Positions 1-7,587 of a stretch of 64,000 nt of DNA are shown piece after piece; position 1 is the stretch's first letter; the number at the start of each line of letters is the position of its first letter. The DNA is from JAWLCQ01 sp041687095. Its GTDB lineage: Bacteria > Planctomycetota > Phycisphaerae > SM23-33. Where the stretch lies: the NCBI GenBank assembly GCA_041687095.1, contig JAWLCQ010000006.1, positions 1-64,000 of the forward strand, in the 5' to 3' direction. The position numbers and the translations under genes are program-made. Under the pieces are notes generated by a model that was given only the letters and a program-made list of their open reading frames with translations, was not told the DNA's origin and did not search any database.

Positions 1-20
1 CCGCGGGTGTGGGGTTGGGG

Positions 21-39
21 CCCCCCCCCCCCCCCCCCC
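21..39. repeat. Run of 19 cytosines
   Basis: An uninterrupted C run directly after a GGGG stretch, 88 bases upstream of the ribulokinase start. A homopolymer of this length can slip in replication and alter spacing in a promoter or leader. It lies at the window edge, so a sequencing or assembly artefact is equally possible. No promoter is recognisable around it. Confidence 0.6.
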
Positions 40-126
40 GCATCCCTGGTCTCTCCGCTTGCAGCCCGGGGACCCGCCGTCTATCATCGCCCCTCGTCAG
101 CACCTCCAAACGCGAAAGGGAGCGAC

Positions 127-1812
127 ATGGCGAAATATGCGATCGGTCTGGATTACGGGACGAACTCCGTGCGTTCCGTTCTGGTGGACGTCCGTGACGG
201 GACGGAGGTGGCCTCCGTCGTATGGAACTATGCGCACGGGGATGCGGGCATCCTCCTGTCGAACGACCCCAACCTCGCCCGCCAACACCCCGCCGACTAC
301 GTCCAGGGCGCCGAGGTCACCATCCGAAAGACCCTCGCCACCGCGAAGAAGAAGATCCAGGGCTTCCGCGCCGCCGACGTGATCGGCATCGGCGTGGACA
401 CGACCGGCTCGACCCCCCTGCCCGTTGACCGCGACGGGACCCCGCTGGCGCTGCACAAGGAGTTCGCGAGCGACCCGGCGGCGATGGCGTGGCTGTGGAA
501 GGACCACACCTCCATCGCCGAGGCCGAGGAGATCACCGCCCTCGCCCGCAAGATGCGCCCGCAGTACCTCGCCAAGTGCGGCGGGACGTACTCCAGCGAG
601 TGGTTCTTCAGCAAGATCCTCCACTGCAAGCGGACGAGCCCCAAGGTCTTCGCCGCCGCTCACACCTTCGCCGAGATCGCCGACTGGATCCCGGCCATGC
701 TCACGGGCAATGCCAAGCCCGAGAACATGACCGTCAGCGTCTGCGCCGCCGGGCACAAGGCCATGTACAGCGACGACTGGGGCGGGTACCCCGATGCGAA
801 GTTCCTGGGCAAGCTCGACCCCGCCCTCCCCGACCTCCGCACCAAGCTCCACGACCAGGCGTACGCCGTCGACCGGGCCGTCGGGACCCTCACGGCCGAC
901 TGGGCGAAGCGGACGGGGTTGCCCGAAGGCATCCCCGTCGCCGTCGGGGCCTTCGACGCCCACCTCGGGGCCGTCGGCGCCGGGATCAAGGCCGGGACGC
1001 TCGTGAAGGTCCTGGGCACCAGCTCGTGCGACATGATGGTCGCCCCCGCCTCCAAGGACCTGCCCGACATCCCGGGGCTGTGCGGGATCGTCAAGGGCAG
1101 CATCCTGCCCGGGTTCTACGGCCTGGAGGCCGGGCAGTCCGCCGTCGGGGACATCTACAACTGGTTCGTGAACTACATCCAGCCCCGCGGGGCGCAGGAG
1201 GGCTCGCACCAGGCGCTCACCGCGGCGGCCGTCAAGCTTGCCCCCGGCGCCAGCGGGCTGCTGGCGATGGACTGGAACAACGGCAACCGGACGGTCCTGG
1301 TGGACCAGCGCCTCACGGGGATGCTGCTGGGCCAGACGCTGCACACGACGGGGGCGGAGATCTACCGCGCCCTGGTGGAGGCGACCGCGTTCGGCGGGCT
1401 GACCATCATCAACCGCTTCGAGGAGTACGGGGTGAAGGTCAAGCAGGTGGTCAACTGCGGCGGGATCGCCGAGAAGAACCCCATGGTCATGCAGATCTAC
1501 GCCGACGTCACCGGGCGGGAGATGAGGGTCTCGGGCAGCTCGCAGACCTGCGCCCTCGGGTCCGCCATGGCCGGGGCCGTCGTCGCCGGCAAGAAGGCCG
1601 GCGGATACGCCAACTTCGCCCAGGCCCAAAAGGCCATGAGCCGCCTCAAGGACGTGAGCTACACCCCCAACAAGTCCGCCCACGCGGTCTACAGCAAGCT
1701 CTACGCCCTCTACCACACGCTGCACGACGCCTTCGGGACGAAGGAATGGAAGGGCAACCTGCACCACGTGATGAAGGACCTGCTGGCGATCCGCAGCGAA
1801 GCGAGGCGGTAG
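127..1812 (+). CDS. araB: Ribulokinase
   Basis: FGGY-family sugar kinase that phosphorylates L-ribulose with ATP to L-ribulose 5-phosphate, a cytosolic step of L-arabinose use. The protein has 561 residues, close to E. coli AraB. The N-terminal phosphate loop DYGTNSVR is at residues 9-16, the ribulokinase-like DTTGSTPLPVD starts at residue 91, and the likely catalytic base is Asp277 in GAFDAHLGAVG. The C-terminal half carries GLEAGQSAVGDIYNWF. ATG at 127 is chosen because conserved sequence starts there and AAAGGGAG ends 4 bases upstream; the frame is open further upstream but that part is not protein-like. No araA or araD is visible next to it, though the upstream side is cut off. Another FGGY kinase is possible but less likely given the motifs. 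Confidence 0.93.
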   Translation: MAKYAIGLDYGTNSVRSVLVDVRDGTEVASVVWNYAHGDAGILLSNDPNLARQHPADYVQGAEVTIRKTLATAKKKIQGFRAADVIGIGVDTTGSTPLPVDRDGTPLALHKEFASDPAAMAWLWKDHTSIAEAEEITALARKMRPQYLAKCGGTYSSEWFFSKILHCKRTSPKVFAAAHTFAEIADWIPAMLTGNAKPENMTVSVCAAGHKAMYSDDWGGYPDAKFLGKLDPALPDLRTKLHDQAYAVDRAVGTLTADWAKRTGLPEGIPVAVGAFDAHLGAVGAGIKAGTLVKVLGTSSCDMMVAPASKDLPDIPGLCGIVKGSILPGFYGLEAGQSAVGDIYNWFVNYIQPRGAQEGSHQALTAAAVKLAPGASGLLAMDWNNGNRTVLVDQRLTGMLLGQTLHTTGAEIYRALVEATAFGGLTIINRFEEYGVKVKQVVNCGGIAEKNPMVMQIYADVTGREMRVSGSSQTCALGSAMAGAVVAGKKAGGYANFAQAQKAMSRLKDVSYTPNKSAHAVYSKLYALYHTLHDAFGTKEWKGNLHHVMKDLLAIRSEARR

Positions 1813-1820
1813 AGCGGAGA

Positions 1821-1886
1821 CCGGGAACCAGGAACCGGGAACCAGGAACCGGGAACCAGGAACCGGGAACCAGGAACCGGGGAACC
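1821..1886. repeat. Tandem array, 14-bp unit (GGGAACCAGGAACC)
   Basis: Four perfect copies of GGGAACCAGGAACC (1823-1878) followed by a partial copy, starting 10 bases after the ribulokinase stop codon. Within the unit GGAACC itself repeats at 6- and 8-base spacing, which suggests growth by slippage. No gene lies in it. It may vary in length between strains. Confidence 0.85.
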
Positions 1887-1964
1887 GAAGTCCGCCAGAG
1901 GCGGAAGCGAGCGCAGCGAGTCAGAGGGCAGAGACAGGAATCGGCGGACAGAGATGCAGCGGGA

Positions 1965-2190
1965 GCGACAAACCCCTCTCCCCTTGGGGAGAGGTCCCCG
2001 AGCGCAGCGAGGGGGGTGAGGGGGCGTCGGGAAGTCGAGCAGGCTTTCGTGGCCCCATGGACCTTGCCTGGTTCTCGCTCGGCAATGAAGCGTTCGGAAA
2101 GGCCTGCGTTCGAAACCGCCGCTTGCGTTCGAGGCGCCCCCTCATCTGTCGCTGCGCGACATCTTCTCCCCCAGGGGAGAAGGGTTGAAC
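1965..2190. repeat. Inverted-repeat element before mnmE
   Basis: The left part (about 1970-1995) reads ACCCCTCTCCCCTTGGGG and the right part (about 2162-2190) contains TTCTCCCCCAGGGGAGAAGG. Together they form imperfect inverted ends of a roughly 220-bp element that stops just before the mnmE start codon at 2199. Each end is itself a small hairpin. The interior 2000-2160 has no convincing gene. The element probably lies in the mnmE leader, so it could affect its expression; that is inference. Confidence 0.6.
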
Positions 2191-2198
2191 GCCCCCAT

Positions 2199-3611
2199 AT
2201 GAACGACACGATCGCAACACTCCAGACCCCGCCCGGGCGCGGGGGGATCGCGGTCATCCTGCTTCGCGGACCGCGGACGGCGGAGGTCCTTGCACGCGTG
2301 TTCCGCCCGATGCGGTCGCACGCGGAAGGCGGGGCGGGCGTGCTGCAGTTGGGGCACATGGTGGAGGGCGAGCAGGTCGTCGACGAGGCCGTCGTCCACG
2401 CCCGCGAACCCTGGGCGGAGATCAACATCCACGGCGGGCCCGCTGCCGTCACCGCCACGCTCCGCGCCCTCGCCGCCGCCGGGGCCTCCATCCCCCCCGC
2501 CGCCCCGCGCGGGGACGCGAGCTTCGCTACGGTGCATCCGCGATGGAACAACCCCGCGATTGGCCGCGAGATGCTCGACGCCCTCGCCGACGCCCGCAGC
2601 CCGTTGGTCGTGGCGGCCGTCAGCGTGCAGTGGTCGGACGGGCTGTCCCGCCTCGTTCGCGAGTGCATCGGATCGCTGGACTCCGGGCCGGAGGGTCTCA
2701 CGCAAAGGCCCAAAGGCGCAAAGGGTGCAGAAGATGTGGAGGGCGGAGACGATGGGGCAACGCCCCCCGACTGCTTGCCGCGTCGCAGTCCCAAAGGGAC
2801 GGAGACGGGCACCGGGGGGGTGACCCCGGAGAACAAGCGAGCGGAGTTCGTCGCAACGCTGCGGGATCTCGTCGCCCGCCACGCCCCCATGCGCCGCCTC
2901 CTCCACCCCGCCGAGGTCGTCCTCGTCGGTCCGCCCAATGCGGGCAAGAGCACGCTCGCCAACGCGTTGGCGGGGCGCGAGGTCAGCATCGTCAGCGAGG
3001 TCGCGGGCACGACGCGGGACTGGGTCCGCGAACTCGCCCTCCTCGACGGATTGCCCGTGTGGCTCACCGACACGGCCGGGATCTGGCGGGAGCGTGGGGG
3101 CTCGCCTTTGGAGTGCGGCGGTTCACCGCCGCACTCCAAAGCAGCGCACTCGCAAGACGCGCGATCCCAAGACGCACACTCGCCGGACGCCCTGTCCCCC
3201 GACGCCCTCCGCGCCGAGGTGGACGCCGAGTCCGTCCGCCGCTCCCGCGCCCGCGCCGGCACCGCGGACCTGGTCCTGCTGCTGCAGCCCGGCGGGCCGA
3301 TCGAGCTTCCCCCCTGGCTGCGGGACGCCCGCGTGCTCCGCGTGTCCACGCAGTGCGACCGTCTCCCCCCCTCGGACGACGCCGACGCGGCCGTCTCGGC
3401 CGTCACGGGCGAGGGGCTCGACGAGCTGCGGCGGAGGGTCCGAGAGGCACTGGGCGTGGCGGGGTTCGACGCGTCGCGGGGCGCGGCGTTCACGGAGCGG
3501 CAGCGCTCGCTGTTGGAGGCAGCGGCCGATGCGCTGCAGCGCGGGGATGCGGGGAAGGCACAGGCACTGCTCGTGGAGTTGCTGGAAGGCGGCGATACCC
3601 TGCGCTCGTGA
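2199..3611 (+). CDS. mnmE: MnmE-like (TrmE) tRNA-modification GTPase, divergent
   Basis: MnmE with MnmG normally installs 5-carboxymethylaminomethyl groups on wobble uridine of certain tRNAs. The N-terminus (DTIATLQTPPGRGGIAV) is the family's folate-binding start. The P-loop GPPNAGKST is at residues 244-252, AGTTRDW follows, and the G3 motif DTAG starts at Asp291. The protein has 470 residues. Three things are odd. The G4 motif NKxD reads TQCD (384-387). The family's C-terminal Cys-x-Gly-Lys is absent, the protein ending GGDTLRS. Two stretches of repeat-like DNA are translated in frame: residues about 167-208 include Gln/Gly/Lys-rich sequence, and residues about 303-336 carry a perfect 16-bp hairpin plus five-residue repeats of the SQDA/SPDA type. 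The ATG at 2199 starts the conserved domain; no strong ribosome site is visible. The canonical catalytic role is therefore uncertain. Confidence 0.8.
   Translation: MNDTIATLQTPPGRGGIAVILLRGPRTAEVLARVFRPMRSHAEGGAGVLQLGHMVEGEQVVDEAVVHAREPWAEINIHGGPAAVTATLRALAAAGASIPPAAPRGDASFATVHPRWNNPAIGREMLDALADARSPLVVAAVSVQWSDGLSRLVRECIGSLDSGPEGLTQRPKGAKGAEDVEGGDDGATPPDCLPRRSPKGTETGTGGVTPENKRAEFVATLRDLVARHAPMRRLLHPAEVVLVGPPNAGKSTLANALAGREVSIVSEVAGTTRDWVRELALLDGLPVWLTDTAGIWRERGGSPLECGGSPPHSKAAHSQDARSQDAHSPDALSPDALRAEVDAESVRRSRARAGTADLVLLLQPGGPIELPPWLRDARVLRVSTQCDRLPPSDDADAAVSAVTGEGLDELRRRVREALGVAGFDASRGAAFTERQRSLLEAAADALQRGDAGKAQALLVELLEGGDTLRS
2699..2726. repeat. Fragment of CGCAAAGG-type repeat inside mnmE
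   Basis: Starts CACGCAAAGGCCCAAAGGCG, nearly identical to the left arm of the intergenic element at 12477 (CACGCAAAGGCCCAGAGACG). Here it is translated in frame inside mnmE between the N-terminal helical region and the G domain. This suggests that a repeat element or its remnant was captured into coding sequence. Confidence 0.6.
3106..3141. repeat. Perfect 16-bp hairpin inside mnmE G domain
   Basis: Arms 3106-3121 and 3126-3141 are exact reverse complements around the loop TTCA. The arm contains GGAGTGCGGCGG, akin to the GGAGTGCGGTG ends of the element at 53662-53846. It is followed at about 3147-3205 by a tandem 15-bp coding repeat giving HSQDA, RSQDA, HSPDA and LSPDA. The insertion sits soon after the DTAG motif. 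Confidence 0.85.
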
Positions 3612-3628
3612 TCCCCGTGCAGTGTCGA

Positions 3629-3660
3629 TTGGACGTGGTTGCTCCGCTGCGCTCCGCAAA
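3629..3660. repeat. Core fragment of the GCGTATA-ended element
   Basis: TTGGACGTGGTTGCTCCGCT and the next 12 bases match the core of the full elements at 3847-3948 and 36594-36698, but the inverted ends are missing here. It lies just after the mnmE stop. The rest of the gap up to 3846 holds GC-rich sequence with imperfect CCCTGCAT repeats near 3776-3797 and no gene. Confidence 0.7.
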
Positions 3661-3846
3661 TCACGCGGCACTCGCGCGTCGGGCTGCGCATCGGCCGCGC
3701 CGCGGCGAGCCGCGCCGCTCCGCAGACCACGGCGCCCGCGCTCCATGGACATCTGCCTGCCCATCCCCATTCCCCTGCATCCCCTGCATCCCTGCCTGCT
3801 TCTGAGGAATGCGGACACGGTGCGCAGGGGAGTGCGACCGGAGGTC

Positions 3847-3948
3847 ATACGCATCCCAGGTGATTCTCGGGCAGCGTCGGTCTGACGTGGTTGCTCCGCT
3901 GCGCTCCGCAAACCACGGCACCCGCCCGCGAACCAAGTGGAACGCGTA
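3847..3948. repeat. Short inverted-repeat element (GCGTATA family, full copy)
   Basis: Inverted ends of about 24 bp start ATACGCATCCCAGG (3847) and finish AGTGGAACGCGTAT (3948). The core GACGTGGTTGCTCCGCTG continues into CCGCAAACCACGGCACCC. The copy at 36594-36698 matches almost throughout. The right end touches the helicase stop codon at 3949-3951. No reading frame is conserved, so this is a non-coding palindromic unit, possibly doubling as a transcription end between two converging genes. Confidence 0.85.
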
Positions 3949-6210
3949 TCAGACCTCTTCGGGGATCTCCAGGTGGGTGTAGGCGGCGACGATGGTTTTC
4001 TCGCCCAGGTGGGGGAAGAGGATCTTCACCCGCGTGTCGGGCCACGGTTGGGAGATGCTCGTCACCTTCCCGATCCCGAACTTCGGATGGCGGACGAGGC
4101 ACCCGACGCGGAGGTGCTCGTACTCGGGCGGGAAGGACGTGTCGGGCGGGGGCAGGTCGTCGAAGTCGGGGCGCGGACCGGCGGCGGATTCGATGGCGGA
4201 GCGGTCGTCCGCGTCGGCGTAGAAGCCCCCGGCGCGGTGGCGGAGTGCGGAGAAGCCTCGCGCCCCGCCCGCCCAGCCGCAGTCCTGCTCCTCCACGCCC
4301 TCGCCCTCCAGTTCGCTCAGGAAGCGGGACTCGGACTGGGACTCGCTGACCCCCCGCCGCCGCCGCATGCGGGCGCAGGAGATCGTCAGTTCGTCCATCG
4401 CCCGCGTCATGCCCACGAAGGCGAGCCGCCGCTCCTCCTCGATGTGGTCATGGTCGTCCCCGCCCTCGTCGAACCGCTGCATGGGCAGCAGCCCCTCCTC
4501 CCAGCCGATGACGAACACGACGGGGAATTCCAGGCCCTTGGCGGCGTGGAGGGTCATGAGGGTGACGGCCCCGGCGGTCCCTTCGAGGTGGTCCACGTCT
4601 GAGATCAGCGAGACCTGGTAGAGGTAGTCCGCCAGCGAGGCGCCCGGGGACATCTCGTCGAACTCGGCCGCCTGGGAGCGGAGTTCCTCGACGTTGGACA
4701 GGGGGCGGTCGCCCTCCTTCTCGCGGGCCTGCTCCAGCGCCTGCTGGAGGCCGCTGCGCTCGATGACCTGCTGCATGAGTTCGGCCACCCCGACGTGCAG
4801 GGACGCGCGGAACGAATCGATCATCTGCGCGAACGCCAGCACCTTGCCCGCGGCCGCGTTGCCCAGCCCCGTCTCGGGGGCGCGGCGGGCGGCGTCGAGG
4901 ACAGACACGCCGCGGGTGCGGGCATAGTCGGCGAGGCGGTTCACCGTCGTCGCCCCGATCCCGCGGGGAGGCGTGTTGATGACCCGCAGGCAGCTCAGGT
5001 CGTCGACGGGGTTGACGAGAAGGCGGAGGTAGGCGATGACGTCCTTGATCTCCTTGCGGTTGTAGAACTCGACACCGCGGGCGATGCGGTACGGGACGCC
5101 CGCGCGGATGAGTTCTTCCTCGATGACGCGGGAGAGGGAGTTAATGCGGTAGAAGATGGCGATATCGTCATAGTCGCGGCCCTCGTTGCGGGCGGCGGCG
5201 ATGCGCCGGGAGAGTTCGCGGGCCTCGGCGTGCTCGTCGGCGCAGCGGACAACGTGGACGTTCCGCCCCCCCTCCCGCCGCGTCCACAGCCGCTTGTCCT
5301 TCCGCTGGAGGTTGTGGGCGATGAGGCGGGAGGCGCCTTCCAGGACGGGCCGCGTGGAGCGGTAGTTCTCCTCGAGGCGGACGACCTTGGCGTGGGGGTA
5401 GTCCTGCTCGAACTCGAGGATGTTGCGGATGTCCGCGCCCCGCCAGGCGTAGATGCTCTGGTCCGGGTCGCCCGTCGCGCAGAGGTTCTCGTGCTCCGAC
5501 GCCAGCCCATGCGCCAGGATGTACTGCGCGCGGTTGGTGTCCTGGTACTCGTCGATGAGGATGAACTGGTAGCGGTTGGAGAGCCCCACGCGGATGTCGG
5601 GGCGGGTGCGGAGCAGGAAGCACGTCCGCAGCAGCAGGTCGTCGAAGTCCAGGGCGTTGCGGGTGCGGAGGAGGCGTTCGTACTGCTCGTAGGCCTTGGC
5701 GACCTGGCGGGAGACGAAGTCCTCAGCGTGCTCGGCGAAGGCGGAGGCGGTCTGCAGGTCGTTCTTGGCGTTGGAGATCACCGAGTGGACGCGGGAGGGA
5801 ATGAGGGACTGGGGGGGCAGCTCGGCGAGTTCCATGGCCTCCTTGAGGGTGCGGAGTTGGTCGTCGCGGTCGTAGATGGAAAAGTCGCCCAGGAGCTGGG
5901 CCTCGGCGGCGAACTCGCGGAGCAGCCGGGCGCACAGCGAATGGAACGTGCCGACGGTCGATCCTCGCGGGGCCCCGAGGGCTTCGACGCGGCGGGCCAT
6001 CTCGCCCGCGGCCTTGTTGGTGAAGGTGATCGCCAGGATGCTCCAGGGCGCCACGCCCTGCTGGATGAGGTAGGCGATGCGGCGGGTGATGACGCGGGTC
6101 TTGCCGGACCCCGCCCCGGCGAGGACGAGCAGCGGGCCTTCGACGTGCATCACAGCTTCGCGCTGGGGGTCGTTCAGATCGGCAAAAATATCCAAGCGGG
6201 CACACTCCAT
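3949..6210 (-). CDS. PcrA/UvrD-type ATP-dependent DNA helicase
   Basis: Superfamily 1A 3'-5' helicase acting in nucleotide excision and mismatch repair and in clearing replication blocks. All family motifs are present: Q motif (LNDPQREAV), Walker A AGAGSGKT near residue 31, ITFTNKAAGEM, Walker B DEYQDTN near 220, GDPDQSIYAWRGA, VVRLEENYRST, MTLHAAKGLEFP and RLAFVGMTRAMDEL. The last about 50 residues (VGCLVRHPKFGIGKVTSI...) form the Tudor-like tail typical of PcrA. At 753 residues it has the usual length. The start at 6210 is chosen because MECARLDIFADLND leads straight into the Q motif; another in-frame ATG 15 codons upstream is possible. Its stop abuts a palindromic element. PcrA versus UvrD cannot be settled by eye. 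Confidence 0.95.
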   Translation of the reverse strand: MECARLDIFADLNDPQREAVMHVEGPLLVLAGAGSGKTRVITRRIAYLIQQGVAPWSILAITFTNKAAGEMARRVEALGAPRGSTVGTFHSLCARLLREFAAEAQLLGDFSIYDRDDQLRTLKEAMELAELPPQSLIPSRVHSVISNAKNDLQTASAFAEHAEDFVSRQVAKAYEQYERLLRTRNALDFDDLLLRTCFLLRTRPDIRVGLSNRYQFILIDEYQDTNRAQYILAHGLASEHENLCATGDPDQSIYAWRGADIRNILEFEQDYPHAKVVRLEENYRSTRPVLEGASRLIAHNLQRKDKRLWTRREGGRNVHVVRCADEHAEARELSRRIAAARNEGRDYDDIAIFYRINSLSRVIEEELIRAGVPYRIARGVEFYNRKEIKDVIAYLRLLVNPVDDLSCLRVINTPPRGIGATTVNRLADYARTRGVSVLDAARRAPETGLGNAAAGKVLAFAQMIDSFRASLHVGVAELMQQVIERSGLQQALEQAREKEGDRPLSNVEELRSQAAEFDEMSPGASLADYLYQVSLISDVDHLEGTAGAVTLMTLHAAKGLEFPVVFVIGWEEGLLPMQRFDEGGDDHDHIEEERRLAFVGMTRAMDELTISCARMRRRRGVSESQSESRFLSELEGEGVEEQDCGWAGGARGFSALRHRAGGFYADADDRSAIESAAGPRPDFDDLPPPDTSFPPEYEHLRVGCLVRHPKFGIGKVTSISQPWPDTRVKILFPHLGEKTIVAAYTHLEIPEEV

Positions 6211-6283
6211 GCGGTCGGGGAATCCGAGTCCATTCCGCACCGGATGCGGGGCCAACGCCGCCGCCCGGTGGTCTCCAGCTTCC

Positions 6284-6500
6284 GTAACCGTTCACGCCTA
6301 TGCACGCGGCGACAGGAGCCTGAAGAAACAGCCGGAGAGAAGGGGATTACACAGATTTCAGGATTCCGCAGAAGAGAGAGAAGAGCGATGTTCTCCTTCT
6401 CCGTAATCTGCGCAATCTCATCATCTGCGAAATCCCTTTCTTCGGGGCTGTTTCTTCTCTTCACGCCTTCGCTGCTGTCTGCGAGGGCGTGAACGGTTAC
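6284..6500. repeat. Inverted-repeat element upstream of the helicase gene
   Basis: Outer arms GTAACCGTTCACGCC (6284-6298) and its exact reverse complement (6486-6500) enclose a second pair, GAAGAAACAGCC (6322-6333) and 6446-6457, and a third imperfect pair around GGGATTACACAGATT. The interior is less GC-rich than the genes. The same TTCACGCC...GGCGTGAA theme recurs at 53603-53636. The element separates the divergent helicase and HTH genes. The remaining bases 6501-6660 carry only a spaced CTCCCTTG/CAAGGGAG pair (6542-6549, 6592-6599). Confidence 0.8.
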
Positions 6501-6660
6501 CAGCCCCCATTATGACGCATCGGGCCGATCGGTTCCATGGGCTCCCTTGCTAAAGCCCCGCCGCCACGGGCCGATGTAATCACTGTGAGCACAAGGGAGT
6601 GCCGCGAGGGCAACGGAGTGGCCCCACCGACGACCGTTGAACCGGGAAACCACAGCATCC

Positions 6661-7239
6661 ATGCACACCGCACGCCATAGAGACGTACTGACCACCGGAG
6701 AGGTCGCTCAGATCTGCCGCGTCGCCCCGCGCACCGTGAGCAAGTGGTTCGATACGGGCACGCTCAAGGGTTACCGCATCCCGGGCTCGCGAGACCGGCG
6801 GATCCCCCGCGGCGAACTCATCGCCTTCATGCGGGAGCACGGCATGCCCCTGGAGGGGCTGGACGGCGGGAGTTGCCGCGTCCTGTTCGTCGGGGACCCG
6901 CTGCCCGCGGATCTGCTCGCCGCCGCCGACGCCACCGGCCGCTACGCCGCCCACCGGGCCGGCAACGGGTTCGAGGCCGGCGTCCTCGCCGAGCAGATCC
7001 ACCCCCACGCCGTCGTCCTCCTCCTCGGGCCCGACCCCGACGACGCCCTGGCCCTCTGCCACAACGTCAAGTCCAGCGACGCCTTCGCCTCCGCGGGCGT
7101 GGTCGCGCTCGTCCCACAGGGGATGGAGATGCGGCCCCAGTGGCGGGCACAGGGAGGCTTCGACGCGGTCGTCGCCTGGCCCTGCGAGTTCCGACAGCTC
7201 GCGGCGGCCATCGAGAGCGTCACGAATCTGATCGCCTAG
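6661..7239 (+). CDS. Helix-turn-helix protein with degenerate receiver domain
   Basis: 192 residues. Residues about 8-55 (LTTGEVAQICRVAPRTVSKW...) form an excisionase/MerR-like winged helix that should bind DNA. Residues about 68-185 look like a CheY receiver fold: the first strand reads RVLFVGDPLP and the last strand-loop reads AVVAWPCEF. The usual phosphoacceptor Asp position reads VVLLLGP and the usual Lys-Pro reads WP, so the domain probably cannot be phosphorylated. The architecture suggests a transcription regulator controlled by another signal or by dimerisation. I chose ATG at 6661; a TTG at 6637 would add eight residues. It stands alone, divergent from the helicase and convergent with the amidase. 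The target is unknown. Confidence 0.75.
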   Translation: MHTARHRDVLTTGEVAQICRVAPRTVSKWFDTGTLKGYRIPGSRDRRIPRGELIAFMREHGMPLEGLDGGSCRVLFVGDPLPADLLAAADATGRYAAHRAGNGFEAGVLAEQIHPHAVVLLLGPDPDDALALCHNVKSSDAFASAGVVALVPQGMEMRPQWRAQGGFDAVVAWPCEFRQLAAAIESVTNLIA

Positions 7240-7452
7240 ATCCGCGGGTCGTTTCGGAGGGAGCCGGGCCTCCCCCCCGCCTCGCGCGGGGGCCGCCCGG
7301 ACCGAGCGGCCCGCTGTTTCGGGAGCACCCGCACAATCGGGTGCGTGCAGCGGACACCTGCCATGGGCCCGGGGCCGAGGTTGCCCCCCGTCCCGCGGCC
7401 ACGCAGGAACTACTCGGGCGGCTGCCACGGCGGCCGCCCGCGTTGTTTCCAT

Positions 7453-7587
7453 GCCCCCCTACCGCTCCACCGAACTCGCCCGTGCGGGTGCCGTGGCTTG
7501 CGGAGCGCAGCGGAGCAACCACGTCCAAGCGATACGCCGCCGGAACCGCCCGGCCTCACGCCCCCCTACCGCTCCACCGAACTCGCC
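7453..7587. repeat. 28-bp direct repeats flanking a GCGTATA-family core
   Basis: Positions 7453-7480 and 7560-7587 are identical over 28 bases (starting GCCCCCCTACCGCTCCACCG). The 79 bases between them hold the reverse-oriented core of the element family at 7487-7528 (GGGTGCCGTGGCTTGCGGAG...). The second copy includes the last codons and stop of the amidase gene; the first is a displaced duplicate. The rest of the gap 7240-7452 has no recognisable feature. Confidence 0.85.

Noticed and set aside
1921..2220. 99-codon minus-strand frame before mnmE
   Set aside because: It lies wholly within an inverted-repeat element, with compositionally biased Arg/Ser/Pro sequence and no ribosome site.
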